NCBI GenBank assembly: GCA_017466065.1
Contig: JAFTUV010000016.1
Location: 3,969-67,968 of the forward strand
Length of the DNA stretch: 64,000 nt
DNA from: Bacteroidaceae bacterium
GTDB taxonomy: Bacteria; Bacteroidota; Bacteroidia; Bacteroidales; Bacteroidaceae
Direction: 5' to 3'
In this document: positions 52,779-60,565 of the stretch, piece after piece
Numbering within the stretch: the first letter of the stretch is position 1
How the letters are laid out: each line of letters starts with the position of its first letter
Position numbers and translations under genes: made by a program
Notes under the pieces: model-generated
Seen by the model: only the letters and a program-made list of their open reading frames with translations
Database searches by the model: none
What the model was told of the DNA's origin: nothing

Positions 52779-54815
52779 TCAGTTGTAGAAGTTCCACGAT
52801 AGGCCCAGCCACAGTATGGCGGGATTTACAGGATAGTGGGGTACTAAGAAGTAGTTTCTGTTTCCGCTTCCTTCGTTCAGATGTTGGTATTTGACATAGA
52901 AACGTGTCTGTTTCAGAAGGAAATTTGCGTACACGCTCACTATGGGGTAGTCGCCGGTCTTTACTCTTTCTTGTGGATTTTGTAATGTAAATTGGCCAAG
53001 TTCGGGGGAATAATCGGGTGCGTAGTACATTGTGAAATATCGTACGTCGGCTCCTAATTCGGTATTCAACACTTTGGCTATCTTGAATTTTATGTACAGG
53101 TTGGCATAGAGGTTGAGTGCGGGGAGCGGCAATGCTGCTTCGTCGCTGCTGTGCTGGTAGGTGGCCTCTACATCCATATTTATGATTTTCCATTTGAGGC
53201 TCTGGTTCAGTGTTGCCGAGAATACCCTAATGTTGTCGTCGGCTTGAAGCACGGTGAGGCTGCTCAGCGGTGTTTTGTTGGCCGGTGTGTTTGCAATGTA
53301 TGTATAGTTTTTTATATTTTCAATGCCGGCTTTGATTCTGGTTCTTGTTTTTTCGATATTCGCCGAAAGTTCTATTCTTGATTTGAACTCTTTGTCTAAA
53401 TCTTCATTATCCCACCAATAGTGCTCGGAGTGGAAGTGACGATAGTAGAACGATGGACGGTTGTTCCTTATGAATGCGTTTAGCTCTATTTGTGCATCTT
53501 TACCCCATAATTTGAAGCTGGCGGTTCCACGCCCTTCGAGCGAGAAGGCACCAAGGTCGTCGCCCGAGATTGCATTTTCACCCTGTATGCGGTATTTGAA
53601 GATTCTGTTCAGATTGCTTTCTATCACTCCGCCTATTGACACGGTGTGCTCGTTGTATCTGTGGGCATATTCCCTTTTCGAGAATATCACGGTGTCGGGC
53701 ATTGTGTGTCGGGTGTATCTGTGCGACAGATAGGCTGTTATATTGGCAAAGGCCCATTTCTTTGATCCTTCGCGCAGGGAGATGCCTACTCTGTTTGTCA
53801 AAGAGATATTCCTGTATTGGTCCATAGAGTCGGCCCCGAGGAAATTGTTGGCATAAAAGTCGATAGGTTGCTCGTAACAGCGGAATTGTCGTTTGCCGGT
53901 TGCAAATTCAACGGTGTGCATTATGCGTGCAACGCTTATGAATACGGGCTTGTCGGCGGTGCTGTCGTTCTCTTCTGCCGTAATATTCTTGCGATAGTAG
54001 CCCAGATTGTAGTTGTGTGTGAAATAGGCTGTGTAGACTTCGTTCCTGTTCCAAGTTTTTTCAAAGTTAACGGGAATGTCGGCCGTGCCGAAGTTACTGC
54101 TCGACCCGTCGGTCTCTTCGGGACGCTTTATGTAGTCGTCGTTTGCTATTCCTCCATTCTCGGCGAGCTTCATATGGTAGCGGTTTGCCACGAAGTGATA
54201 GTTGTATCTCTCGCCCTTATAATAGGAGAATAGTGCAAAGTTCATTTGTGCTGTGGATTGGTTGTCGTAACGCCCGCGGCCATATAGATAATCGAACATT
54301 CCGCCAATGCCGAATTTCTTGCCGACATTTGTGGTGAAAAATGCCCTGAAACGGTCGTCGCCGTCCGACCTGTTGCCCGATGTGTGGTATGTGAGGTTGG
54401 TGTAGGGCGATTTTGTGTCGGTGAAGAACATTTCGCCCGGACGGGTTACGAAGTAGTCGTATGGTGCCAGAAAATTAAATTCTGTGCCTGCGGGGCGGTT
54501 GAAGAATATGCGCGACTGACGGGGTGAGCCCATATTGCCCAGCGTGTTGTATTCGCCGTTCATTCCCTCGGTCTGATGCCAGTTCTGGTACATATATTGC
54601 AGGGTGTCGGCGTTTACCGGTGTTACCTCTCCGAATAGTTCGTCGATGTGCCATTGATGTATCTCAATGGGTATTTTCAGATTCTTTTTGCTGCTGTCGC
54701 GCTCGGCTTTGTAGAAGGGGTTGAACACCTCGCCGCTGCCGAAGCCTTCGACATTCTGGCCTGCTGCGATGCAGGGGATTAGTGCTGCAAGTATGTATAT
54801 GAACGCTTTTTTCAT
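52779..54815 (-). CDS. putative porin (Porin_10 family)
   Basis: 678 residues. The signal peptide (AFIYILAALIPCIAAG) is followed by a long amphipathic beta-strand protein with many aromatic girdle residues, ending in ILWLGLSWNFYN. Conserved pieces are LGNMGSPRQSRIFFNRP and FFTDTKSPYTNLTYHTSG, as in Bacteroidetes putative porins. It probably forms an outer-membrane channel; the solute is unknown. It starts 5 bases after the small membrane peptide gene and is followed by the oxidoreductase gene 7 bases later. Confidence 0.85.
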   Translation of the reverse strand: MKKAFIYILAALIPCIAAGQNVEGFGSGEVFNPFYKAERDSSKKNLKIPIEIHQWHIDELFGEVTPVNADTLQYMYQNWHQTEGMNGEYNTLGNMGSPRQSRIFFNRPAGTEFNFLAPYDYFVTRPGEMFFTDTKSPYTNLTYHTSGNRSDGDDRFRAFFTTNVGKKFGIGGMFDYLYGRGRYDNQSTAQMNFALFSYYKGERYNYHFVANRYHMKLAENGGIANDDYIKRPEETDGSSSNFGTADIPVNFEKTWNRNEVYTAYFTHNYNLGYYRKNITAEENDSTADKPVFISVARIMHTVEFATGKRQFRCYEQPIDFYANNFLGADSMDQYRNISLTNRVGISLREGSKKWAFANITAYLSHRYTRHTMPDTVIFSKREYAHRYNEHTVSIGGVIESNLNRIFKYRIQGENAISGDDLGAFSLEGRGTASFKLWGKDAQIELNAFIRNNRPSFYYRHFHSEHYWWDNEDLDKEFKSRIELSANIEKTRTRIKAGIENIKNYTYIANTPANKTPLSSLTVLQADDNIRVFSATLNQSLKWKIINMDVEATYQHSSDEAALPLPALNLYANLYIKFKIAKVLNTELGADVRYFTMYYAPDYSPELGQFTLQNPQERVKTGDYPIVSVYANFLLKQTRFYVKYQHLNEGSGNRNYFLVPHYPVNPAILWLGLSWNFYN

Positions 54816-54820
54816 TGGGG

Positions 54821-54991
54821 TTAGAACATAAATCGCAAAATAAATTCTATCATTTTGAATGTGATGGCTGCCAGCCCTGTGTACAGGAATAGGGACGAGC
54901 CGCTTGCTGCAAAATAGGCTATGAAGGTTATAACCGCAGCAATGAGGAACAGAATGTTCAGTATGTATCTTGCTTTGTTTATTGTGTCCAC
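54821..54991 (-). CDS. 56-residue two-helix membrane peptide
   Basis: A small open frame starting with GTG one base after the DUF4468 stop codon and ending 5 bases before the porin start. It reads MDTINKARYILNILFLIAAV, then ITFIAYFAASGSS, then LFLYTGLAAITFKMIEFILR: two hydrophobic helices with a short polar turn, and a basic N-terminal segment. The spacing fits a translationally coupled real gene in the DUF4468-porin run. No known family is recognised. Confidence 0.65.
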   Translation of the reverse strand: MDTINKARYILNILFLIAAVITFIAYFAASGSSLFLYTGLAAITFKMIEFILRFMF

Positions 54992-54992
54992 G

Positions 54993-55589
54993 TTATTTTG
55001 TTGCTGAGAGTTTGTCTTTCAGTTGTTGTATGAGGGTCTCCTTTAAGTCGATGGTGTGTGTGCGGAACTTGCCGTTGAAGCGGCGCAGACGGCCTTTCTT
55101 GTCTATTGCCTCTTCGTCGGTGATGCACTCCTCGGCGGTCATTTTCATTCCGCCGTCTTCTGCCTCTTCGTCCCACCAATAGGTGATGCGTGACATATTG
55201 AATTTGCAGGCACCGTCCTCGCAGGTGAGGGTGAGGAAATAGGTTATTCTTGTGCGGTTAAGCACGAAGAATTTTTTTAGGAACACAAGATATTCTTCCG
55301 ACTTTGCGATTATGGTGCCGGGCACCTCTTCGTCATATTTTTTAAAGCCTATTACGGTGGGCTTTACAAAGCGTTCGCCCATCCATTCGTCAGCAATGGC
55401 TTCTATCTCTTTGGCGTTAAGCCCGGGAGCGGGGATTATCTCCTCGAATGTTACTTTGTTGTTTACAACGGGGATTGTACCCACATTGTATTCTTTCTTT
55501 ATTGTCTTATCCTTCTTCTTGAAGATTTGTGCCTGTGCTGCTGTTGCCGAGAGTGCAAGGAGCAGTATAAAAGGGATTATTCTTTTCAT
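54993..55589 (-). CDS. DUF4468 domain protein, exported
   Basis: 198 residues. The signal peptide (IIPFILLLALSATAAQAQ) precedes a DUF4468 domain (VTFEEIIPAPGLNAKEIEAI at the front; TYFLTLTCEDGACKF and ITYWWDEEAEDGG in the middle). Function unknown; the family is found in Bacteroidetes envelope proteins. First gene of the minus-strand run leading to the porin. A TATCTTCGC-type -7 box lies at 55619-55627. Confidence 0.87.
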   Translation of the reverse strand: MKRIIPFILLLALSATAAQAQIFKKKDKTIKKEYNVGTIPVVNNKVTFEEIIPAPGLNAKEIEAIADEWMGERFVKPTVIGFKKYDEEVPGTIIAKSEEYLVFLKKFFVLNRTRITYFLTLTCEDGACKFNMSRITYWWDEEAEDGGMKMTAEECITDEEAIDKKGRLRRFNGKFRTHTIDLKETLIQQLKDKLSATK

Positions 55590-55618
55590 CGTTAATATTT
55601 ATTTATAAGTATTATTCT

Positions 55619-55627
55619 GCGAAGATA
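55619..55627 (-). promoter_or_regulatory. probable -7 box for the DUF4468-porin operon
   Basis: Minus strand TATCTTCGC, one mismatch from TAnnTTTGC, about 30 bases ahead of the start codon. Confidence 0.45.
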
Positions 55628-55756
55628 ATATAAAACTATAAAGAATGCAAGATAAAAAGTTCGGCCATTTGTGGTTTTAAATGTTAAATTCGGTGCTTCT
55701 CCACTTTTTAAAATATAAAAATGGTTGTTTGTTCCGAATTTGTCTCTGTTTTTCAC

Positions 55757-55765
55757 TACCTTTGC
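55757..55765 (+). promoter_or_regulatory. -7 promoter box for the PASTA protein gene
   Basis: TACCTTTGC, a perfect TAnnTTTGC, 60 bases upstream of the ATG at 55825. Confidence 0.6.
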
Positions 55766-55824
55766 ACTAATGCGCAAGGGTAGATGATTTTCGCTACAAT
55801 GCGGCTTATAATAATTATGTAACT

Positions 55825-56418
55825 ATGAAGAAGAAATTTTCGAGCTTTATTAAAACTCTTTTCATAAATATTGCGGCTGTGATTGTCGTGCTTGTGGCTT
55901 TGTGTTGGGCTACTTTGGCTTGGCTTGACGATTATACCTTGCACGGGCAGGTTATCACGGTCCCTGATGTGTGTGGCCTGAATGTCGATGAGGCTGCCGA
56001 GTTGTTGCGCAAAGAGAAACTCGATTTTGAGATTGCCGATTATAAATATAAGAAGGGTGCCGATATTGATGATGTTATTGAGCAGCAGCCTTTGCGTGGC
56101 TCGCAGGTGAAGGAGGGGCGTAAAATTCAGCTTACATTAAACTCGGCAAAGGTGCCCGAGAGGCCGTTGCCCGATGTTGTCGACAATAGTTCGCTGCGTG
56201 AGGCTGTGGCGCGTCTGACGGCTGCCGGGTTTAAAATATCGGAGTTTGTGAAGGTGAGCGGTGAGCTCGATTGGGTATATTCGGTTATAATGGGTAACGA
56301 TACTTTGCAGAATGGTGCAAAGGTGCCTACGGGGGCAACGCTCACATTGTGCATTGGCAATGGCTCTGATGTTGTTGATGATGGAGAGCCTGTAATGGAG
56401 GAGTCTTGGTTTGAATAG
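55825..56418 (+). CDS. membrane-anchored PASTA domain protein
   Basis: 197 residues. A short basic N terminus and one membrane helix (NIAAVIVVLVALCWATLAWL) are followed by two PASTA domains (about 45-105: VPDVCGLNVDEAAELLRKEK; about 110-180: PDVVDNSSLREAVARLTAAG) and an acidic tail. PASTA domains bind peptidoglycan fragments or act as cell-wall protein modules. In Bacteroidetes such genes commonly precede an RluD-type gene, as here (the next start is 5 bases downstream). Confidence 0.9.
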   Translation: MKKKFSSFIKTLFINIAAVIVVLVALCWATLAWLDDYTLHGQVITVPDVCGLNVDEAAELLRKEKLDFEIADYKYKKGADIDDVIEQQPLRGSQVKEGRKIQLTLNSAKVPERPLPDVVDNSSLREAVARLTAAGFKISEFVKVSGELDWVYSVIMGNDTLQNGAKVPTGATLTLCIGNGSDVVDDGEPVMEESWFE

Positions 56419-56422
56419 GATT

Positions 56423-57505
56423 ATGTCGGAGGCAGATATTTTTGAGGATTTGAATGACGAACTTGCCGTTGGTGATGATTTGTCGGCAGGTGAGGAGGCT
56501 CTTTTTAAAGAGGTTCATCTGGTTGCCGACAAGGGGCAATCGCCCATCCGCATCGACAAGTTCCTTATAGACCATCTTGCAAATACCTCGCGCAACAAGA
56601 TACAGCAGGCGGCCGATGCTGGTGCCATTGCCGTTAATGGCAAGGTGGTAAAGAGTAATTACAAGGTGAAGCCTTGCGACAATATTGTAATTACGATGAA
56701 TACTCCCGTGTATGACAATACCATTGTCGCCGAGGATATTCCGCTTGAAATTGTATATGAGGACGATGACCTTATGGTCGTGAACAAGCCTGCGGGGCTT
56801 GTTGTGCATCCCGGTTGCGGAAATACGCACGGCACGCTTATAAATGCAGTAGCTTGGCATTTGCGCAATAATAAGAATTTCGATGCAAACGACCCGCAGG
56901 TGGGGCTTGTGCACCGGATAGATAAAAATACCTCGGGCTTGCTTGTCGTGGCAAAGACTGCTGCAGCGAAGGCGCATCTGGGTATGCAGTTCTTCAAGAA
57001 AACCACAAAACGCACCTATAATGCGGTAGTGTGGGGGGCTTTAAAGGAGGAGAATGGCACGGTTGTCGGCAATATTACCCGTAACCCTCGCAACCGTTTG
57101 CAGATGTGCGTGTCGTCCGACGAGGAGGTTGGAAAATATGCTGTAACGCATTACAGAGTGCTTGAACGCCTCTCCTATGTGTCGTTGGTGGAGTGTAATC
57201 TGGAAACGGGGCGCACGCATCAGATAAGGGTGCATATGAAGCATATTGGTCACATTCTTTTCAACGACGATGTGTATGGCGGTGACGAGATTCTGAAAGG
57301 TACCAATTTCAGCAAGTACAGTCAGTTTGTGCGTAATTGCTTTAAGCTGTGTCCGCGTCAGGCACTTCACGCAAAGACCTTGGGATTCGTGCATCCCACA
57401 ACCGGGGAGATGATGTTTTTCGACTCGGAACTGCCGGACGATTTTCGCGCTCTTCTGGATGCTTGGCGCACCTATTCACAGGCCAGCGCATCGTATAATC
57501 AGTGA
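56423..57505 (+). CDS. RluD-family 23S rRNA pseudouridine synthase
   Basis: 360 residues from ATG 56423 (TTG at 56411 is an alternative start overlapping the PASTA gene). An acidic N-terminal extension is followed by an S4 RNA-binding domain (IRIDKFLIDHLANTSRNKIQ) and the catalytic domain with VHRIDKNTSGLLVVAKT (the catalytic Asp) and LETGRTHQIRVHMKHIGH. The RluA/RluD family isomerises uridines in large-subunit rRNA; exact target positions cannot be assigned. Ends convergently with the GH25 gene. Confidence 0.92.
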   Translation: MSEADIFEDLNDELAVGDDLSAGEEALFKEVHLVADKGQSPIRIDKFLIDHLANTSRNKIQQAADAGAIAVNGKVVKSNYKVKPCDNIVITMNTPVYDNTIVAEDIPLEIVYEDDDLMVVNKPAGLVVHPGCGNTHGTLINAVAWHLRNNKNFDANDPQVGLVHRIDKNTSGLLVVAKTAAAKAHLGMQFFKKTTKRTYNAVVWGALKEENGTVVGNITRNPRNRLQMCVSSDEEVGKYAVTHYRVLERLSYVSLVECNLETGRTHQIRVHMKHIGHILFNDDVYGGDEILKGTNFSKYSQFVRNCFKLCPRQALHAKTLGFVHPTTGEMMFFDSELPDDFRALLDAWRTYSQASASYNQ

Positions 57506-57507
57506 TT

Positions 57508-58353
57508 CTACTTTATCCGCATACTCTTCAACTGCTCTAAACTGCCGTTGAAGATGTTTATATCGACATTGTGAGGAATGCCGGGCACTTCTCCAATGTC
57601 GGAACATTGCCAGATGAGCCATTTTACATCATTGTCGAGTGCATCGATGTAATAATGTGCTATCCACGAGGGGTATCGGTCGAAGAAGGGGTCGTTGAGG
57701 TAACGGCTCTTGTATTTGCGGTAGGTGTATATAAGAGGCTTTACACCGTAGTGCTCTTCGAGCTTTGTGATAAATATTTTTAGCTCTTGCAGGAATTTCG
57801 CCTTATTCTTCGGCCTCTCTTCTATATCAACCATTGGTGGCAGGTCGCCTTTTGAGAGCTTGGCGGTTTTTATGAACATTTGCGCCTGCGCCGTTCCCGA
57901 CGATGTTGTGCTGAAATAGTGGTAGGCTCCACGCAAAAAACCATATTTGCCGGCCTCTTCAAAGTTGTCGGCGAAGTTCGTGTCGGTGAAGTCGCTGCCC
58001 TCGGTGGCTTTTATGTACACGAAAGAGATTGGTGCTTCTGCGGGGTTCCCATTGCGGAACGCTTCCCAATCGATATTGCCTTGGTGGCGCGAGATGTCAA
58101 TGCCAAACACGGTGTAACCCGACGGAAGGCATATTTCATAGTGCTTGTGCCCGTAGCAGGGACGGAAACGGTAAAAATAGGGCCTGAAAAACAGTGTGTA
58201 GATAAGATATAATGCGATTGTTGTCGCCAATGTGATAATTGTGACATATATCCAACGTGGCATAGGATTGCCTACGGTGGGCGATGATGAACGGCGGGCG
58301 GAAGTTTTCTTCCGTCCGCCGGTTCTCTTTTGTATTTTTTTCTTTTCTGCCAT
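57508..58353 (-). CDS. GH25 family lysozyme-like muramidase, membrane anchored
   Basis: 281 residues. A basic N terminus (KKKIQKRTGGRKK) precedes a single membrane helix (about 35-55), and the GH25 catalytic domain follows (FGIDISRHQGNIDWEAF, VYIKATEGSDFTD, MVDIEERP with the catalytic acids, and IWQCSDIGEVPG). It hydrolyses the MurNAc-GlcNAc bond of peptidoglycan in the periplasm. It lies 14 bases after the pfp gene and probably shares its transcript. Confidence 0.92.
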   Translation of the reverse strand: MAEKKKIQKRTGGRKKTSARRSSSPTVGNPMPRWIYVTIITLATTIALYLIYTLFFRPYFYRFRPCYGHKHYEICLPSGYTVFGIDISRHQGNIDWEAFRNGNPAEAPISFVYIKATEGSDFTDTNFADNFEEAGKYGFLRGAYHYFSTTSSGTAQAQMFIKTAKLSKGDLPPMVDIEERPKNKAKFLQELKIFITKLEEHYGVKPLIYTYRKYKSRYLNDPFFDRYPSWIAHYYIDALDNDVKWLIWQCSDIGEVPGIPHNVDINIFNGSLEQLKSMRIK

Positions 58354-58367
58354 TCAGGCTACGGTTC

Positions 58368-60014
58368 TTACTTCTGCTGTTCGAGAGCGAGAGTCTTTGT
58401 TGTCTGGTCGCAAACCTCTGTGGGGCCGAAGTACTGGATGGGACCGGGATAGATGTAGCAGGTCTCTTTTGCCCAAGTGTCTCTGTTGGCTGCAAATGCC
58501 TTGAAGGGAGCACCTTCGAGGTCAACAAGAGCCTTCTGGATAACGGGCTTCATTTCGCCGTGGCGACGCTCCATATTCATCATCATAGTGATGGGGATAC
58601 CGCCGGCAATCCACTCGGCAGCGGGTGCTGTGGTGTTACGGATCGATGACATATAACCGGTCTTTCCTGCTGCAATGAGCTGTGTGGCGTTGTAACCGAG
58701 AGCATAGCAGTAGTCGGCGTCGTAGTTCGAAGGAGCTGCGCAACGTCCCTCATAGCCGAAGAAGTGGTGCTGGGGGTTGAAAGAGCCTGTGTATTTGCCC
58801 TCTTTCTTCCAAGCGGCGAGCTTGTTACCAACCATTTCGGAGAGAAGTTTCTCTGTTTCGATGAGTGATACCTGCACGTTGCCGTGGGGGTCGCGGTCCA
58901 TTGTGAGCTGGCGTGCAACGCCTGCGGGAAGGCTTGCGTAAACCTCGCCGTTGTCTTTCGACAGATGGTCGATGATATATTGGCGTTTCTCGCTTGCTTC
59001 AACAGCTGCATACTCCTCGCCTTTGGCTGCCAACAGGTCGTTGAGCTCGGCGATGAGTGACTTCATTGCGGGAATGAACTCGATGAGGCCCTCGGGGATG
59101 AGCACTGTACCGAAGTTGTTGCCGGCTGCTGCACGCGATGCTACTGCCTCGGCAATGGATGTAACGATGTTGTCGAGTGAAAGGGCTTTCTTCTCAACCT
59201 CCTCCGAGATTATACAGATGTTGGGCTGTGTTTGGAGGGCACATTCGAGAGCGATGTGCGATGCCGAACGGCCCATCAGTTTGATGAAGTGCCAGTATTT
59301 GCGTGCAGAGTTGCAGTCGCGCTGTATGTTGCCGATAACTTCGGAGTACACCTTGCAAGCTGTGTCGAATCCGAACGATGTTTCGATGTATGCGTTTTTG
59401 AGGTCGCCGTCGATGGTCTTGGGACAACCGATAACCTGTACGCCGGTGTTCTTTGCTGCGTAGTATTCGGCAAGTACACAGGCGTTGGTGTTGGAGTCGT
59501 CGCCGCCGATTATTACAAGTGCCTTGATGTCGAGCTCCTTGATAATCTCCAATCCTTTGTCGAACTGCTCGGTCTTTTCGAGCTTTGTGCGGCCCGAACC
59601 AATGATGTCAAAGCCACCGGTGTTGCGGTAGGCATCCATAATCTCGGGAGTAATCTCCATATATTTGTGATCGACCAATCCGCCGGGGCCCATCAAGAAG
59701 CCGAACAAGCGGCTGCCTGCGTTGAGTTTCTTTATACCGTCGAAAAGACCGGCAATCACATTGTGTCCGCCGGGAGCCTGACCACCCGACAGAATAACGC
59801 CTACGTTGATGGCAGGGTGCTCGACAGCCTCGCCGCCTTTCTCGAATGTTACGATGGGAAGGCCATAGGTGTTGGGGAACATCGACTTGATCGCTTCTTG
59901 GTCGGCAACCGATTGAGTTGCTGCGCCTTCGGTGATTTTTACAACCTCTTTCAATGCCTGAGGCAATTTGGGCTGATACTCAGCTCTTGCTTTTTGTAAT
60001 GCACTAATTTTCAT
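58368..60014 (-). CDS. pfp: diphosphate--fructose-6-phosphate 1-phosphotransferase
   Basis: 548 residues, the long (beta-type) class of PPi-dependent phosphofructokinase. The donor motif is [11 protein letters not shown], with Asp in GGDDS in place of the Gly of ATP enzymes, and the catalytic motif is [10 protein letters not shown], both diagnostic of PPi use. It interconverts fructose 6-phosphate and fructose 1,6-bisphosphate reversibly in glycolysis. An ATP-type pfkA is also present at 22-23 kb, so both types coexist. First gene of a pair with the GH25 lysozyme gene. Confidence 0.95.
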   Translation of the reverse strand: MKISALQKARAEYQPKLPQALKEVVKITEGAATQSVADQEAIKSMFPNTYGLPIVTFEKGGEAVEHPAINVGVILSGGQAPGGHNVIAGLFDGIKKLNAGSRLFGFLMGPGGLVDHKYMEITPEIMDAYRNTGGFDIIGSGRTKLEKTEQFDKGLEIIKELDIKALVIIGGDDSNTNACVLAEYYAAKNTGVQVIGCPKTIDGDLKNAYIETSFGFDTACKVYSEVIGNIQRDCNSARKYWHFIKLMGRSASHIALECALQTQPNICIISEEVEKKALSLDNIVTSIAEAVASRAAAGNNFGTVLIPEGLIEFIPAMKSLIAELNDLLAAKGEEYAAVEASEKRQYIIDHLSKDNGEVYASLPAGVARQLTMDRDPHGNVQVSLIETEKLLSEMVGNKLAAWKKEGKYTGSFNPQHHFFGYEGRCAAPSNYDADYCYALGYNATQLIAAGKTGYMSSIRNTTAPAAEWIAGGIPITMMMNMERRHGEMKPVIQKALVDLEGAPFKAFAANRDTWAKETCYIYPGPIQYFGPTEVCDQTTKTLALEQQK

Positions 60015-60169
60015 ATTGTGTTAAATAAAGTTGGTTCAAACTAATGGCAAATTTCGCTTTTTTTTGTGAGATGTAAAAGAGCTTTGTTGTTTTTTATGTG
60101 CAATTATTGAAATTATTTGCAAAAATAATTCTATTTCCGGCAAATATTGTTTCTTTTCATAGAAAAGTG

Positions 60170-60240
60170 TATCTTTGCAATAGTAACATAGTTTACTGTC
60201 GCGAACATAGACTGCACTCGATGTGAAATATTGAAACAAG
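60170..60240 (+). repeat. dispersed repeat copy 5 behind a perfect -7 box
   Basis: TATCTTTGC at 60170-60178 is a perfect -7 box reading towards the gene at 60284. The following bases (60195-60240) are the reverse complement of the repeat right end at 13.8 kb: GCGAACATAGACTGCACTCG and TGTGAAATATTGAAACAAG. Confidence 0.6.
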
Positions 60241-60283
60241 TTTCATAGTCGTTATTAAAAACTGAAAAATATTTAGGATTATT

Positions 60284-60559
60284 ATGGCAAGCAGAAAGAA
60301 TTTGAAAAAGGTGATTACTTTTATTGTTGATGACATTGCAACTGAGGCTTTTATTATGTCGTATGACGCTAAAAGCGATACAGAGGCGTGGGTGAATCTT
60401 TTTAACAAGATATTCAGCCTGAATAACGATTATATCGCTCGCGTGAGTCACGTTGAGCCCGGAATGTCGGCGAAACAGTACTTCAACGCTCTTTGCGACT
60501 CTTTTAATAAGGATGCAAAAGCTCTTTTGGGCGAGATTGCCGAATTGTCAAAGAAATAA
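60284..60559 (+). CDS. small conserved hypothetical protein
   Basis: 91 residues, not recognised as a named domain. Basic start (ASRKNLKKVITFIVDDIATE), then helical segments with YDAKSDTEAWVNLFNKIFSL and EPGMSAKQYFNALCDSFNKD. No signal peptide. Its promoter and repeat precede it, and the next gene begins 6 bases after its stop, so it probably shares a transcript with the secreted amidase-like gene. Confidence 0.7.
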   Translation: MASRKNLKKVITFIVDDIATEAFIMSYDAKSDTEAWVNLFNKIFSLNNDYIARVSHVEPGMSAKQYFNALCDSFNKDAKALLGEIAELSKK

Positions 60560-60565
60560 CAGATT

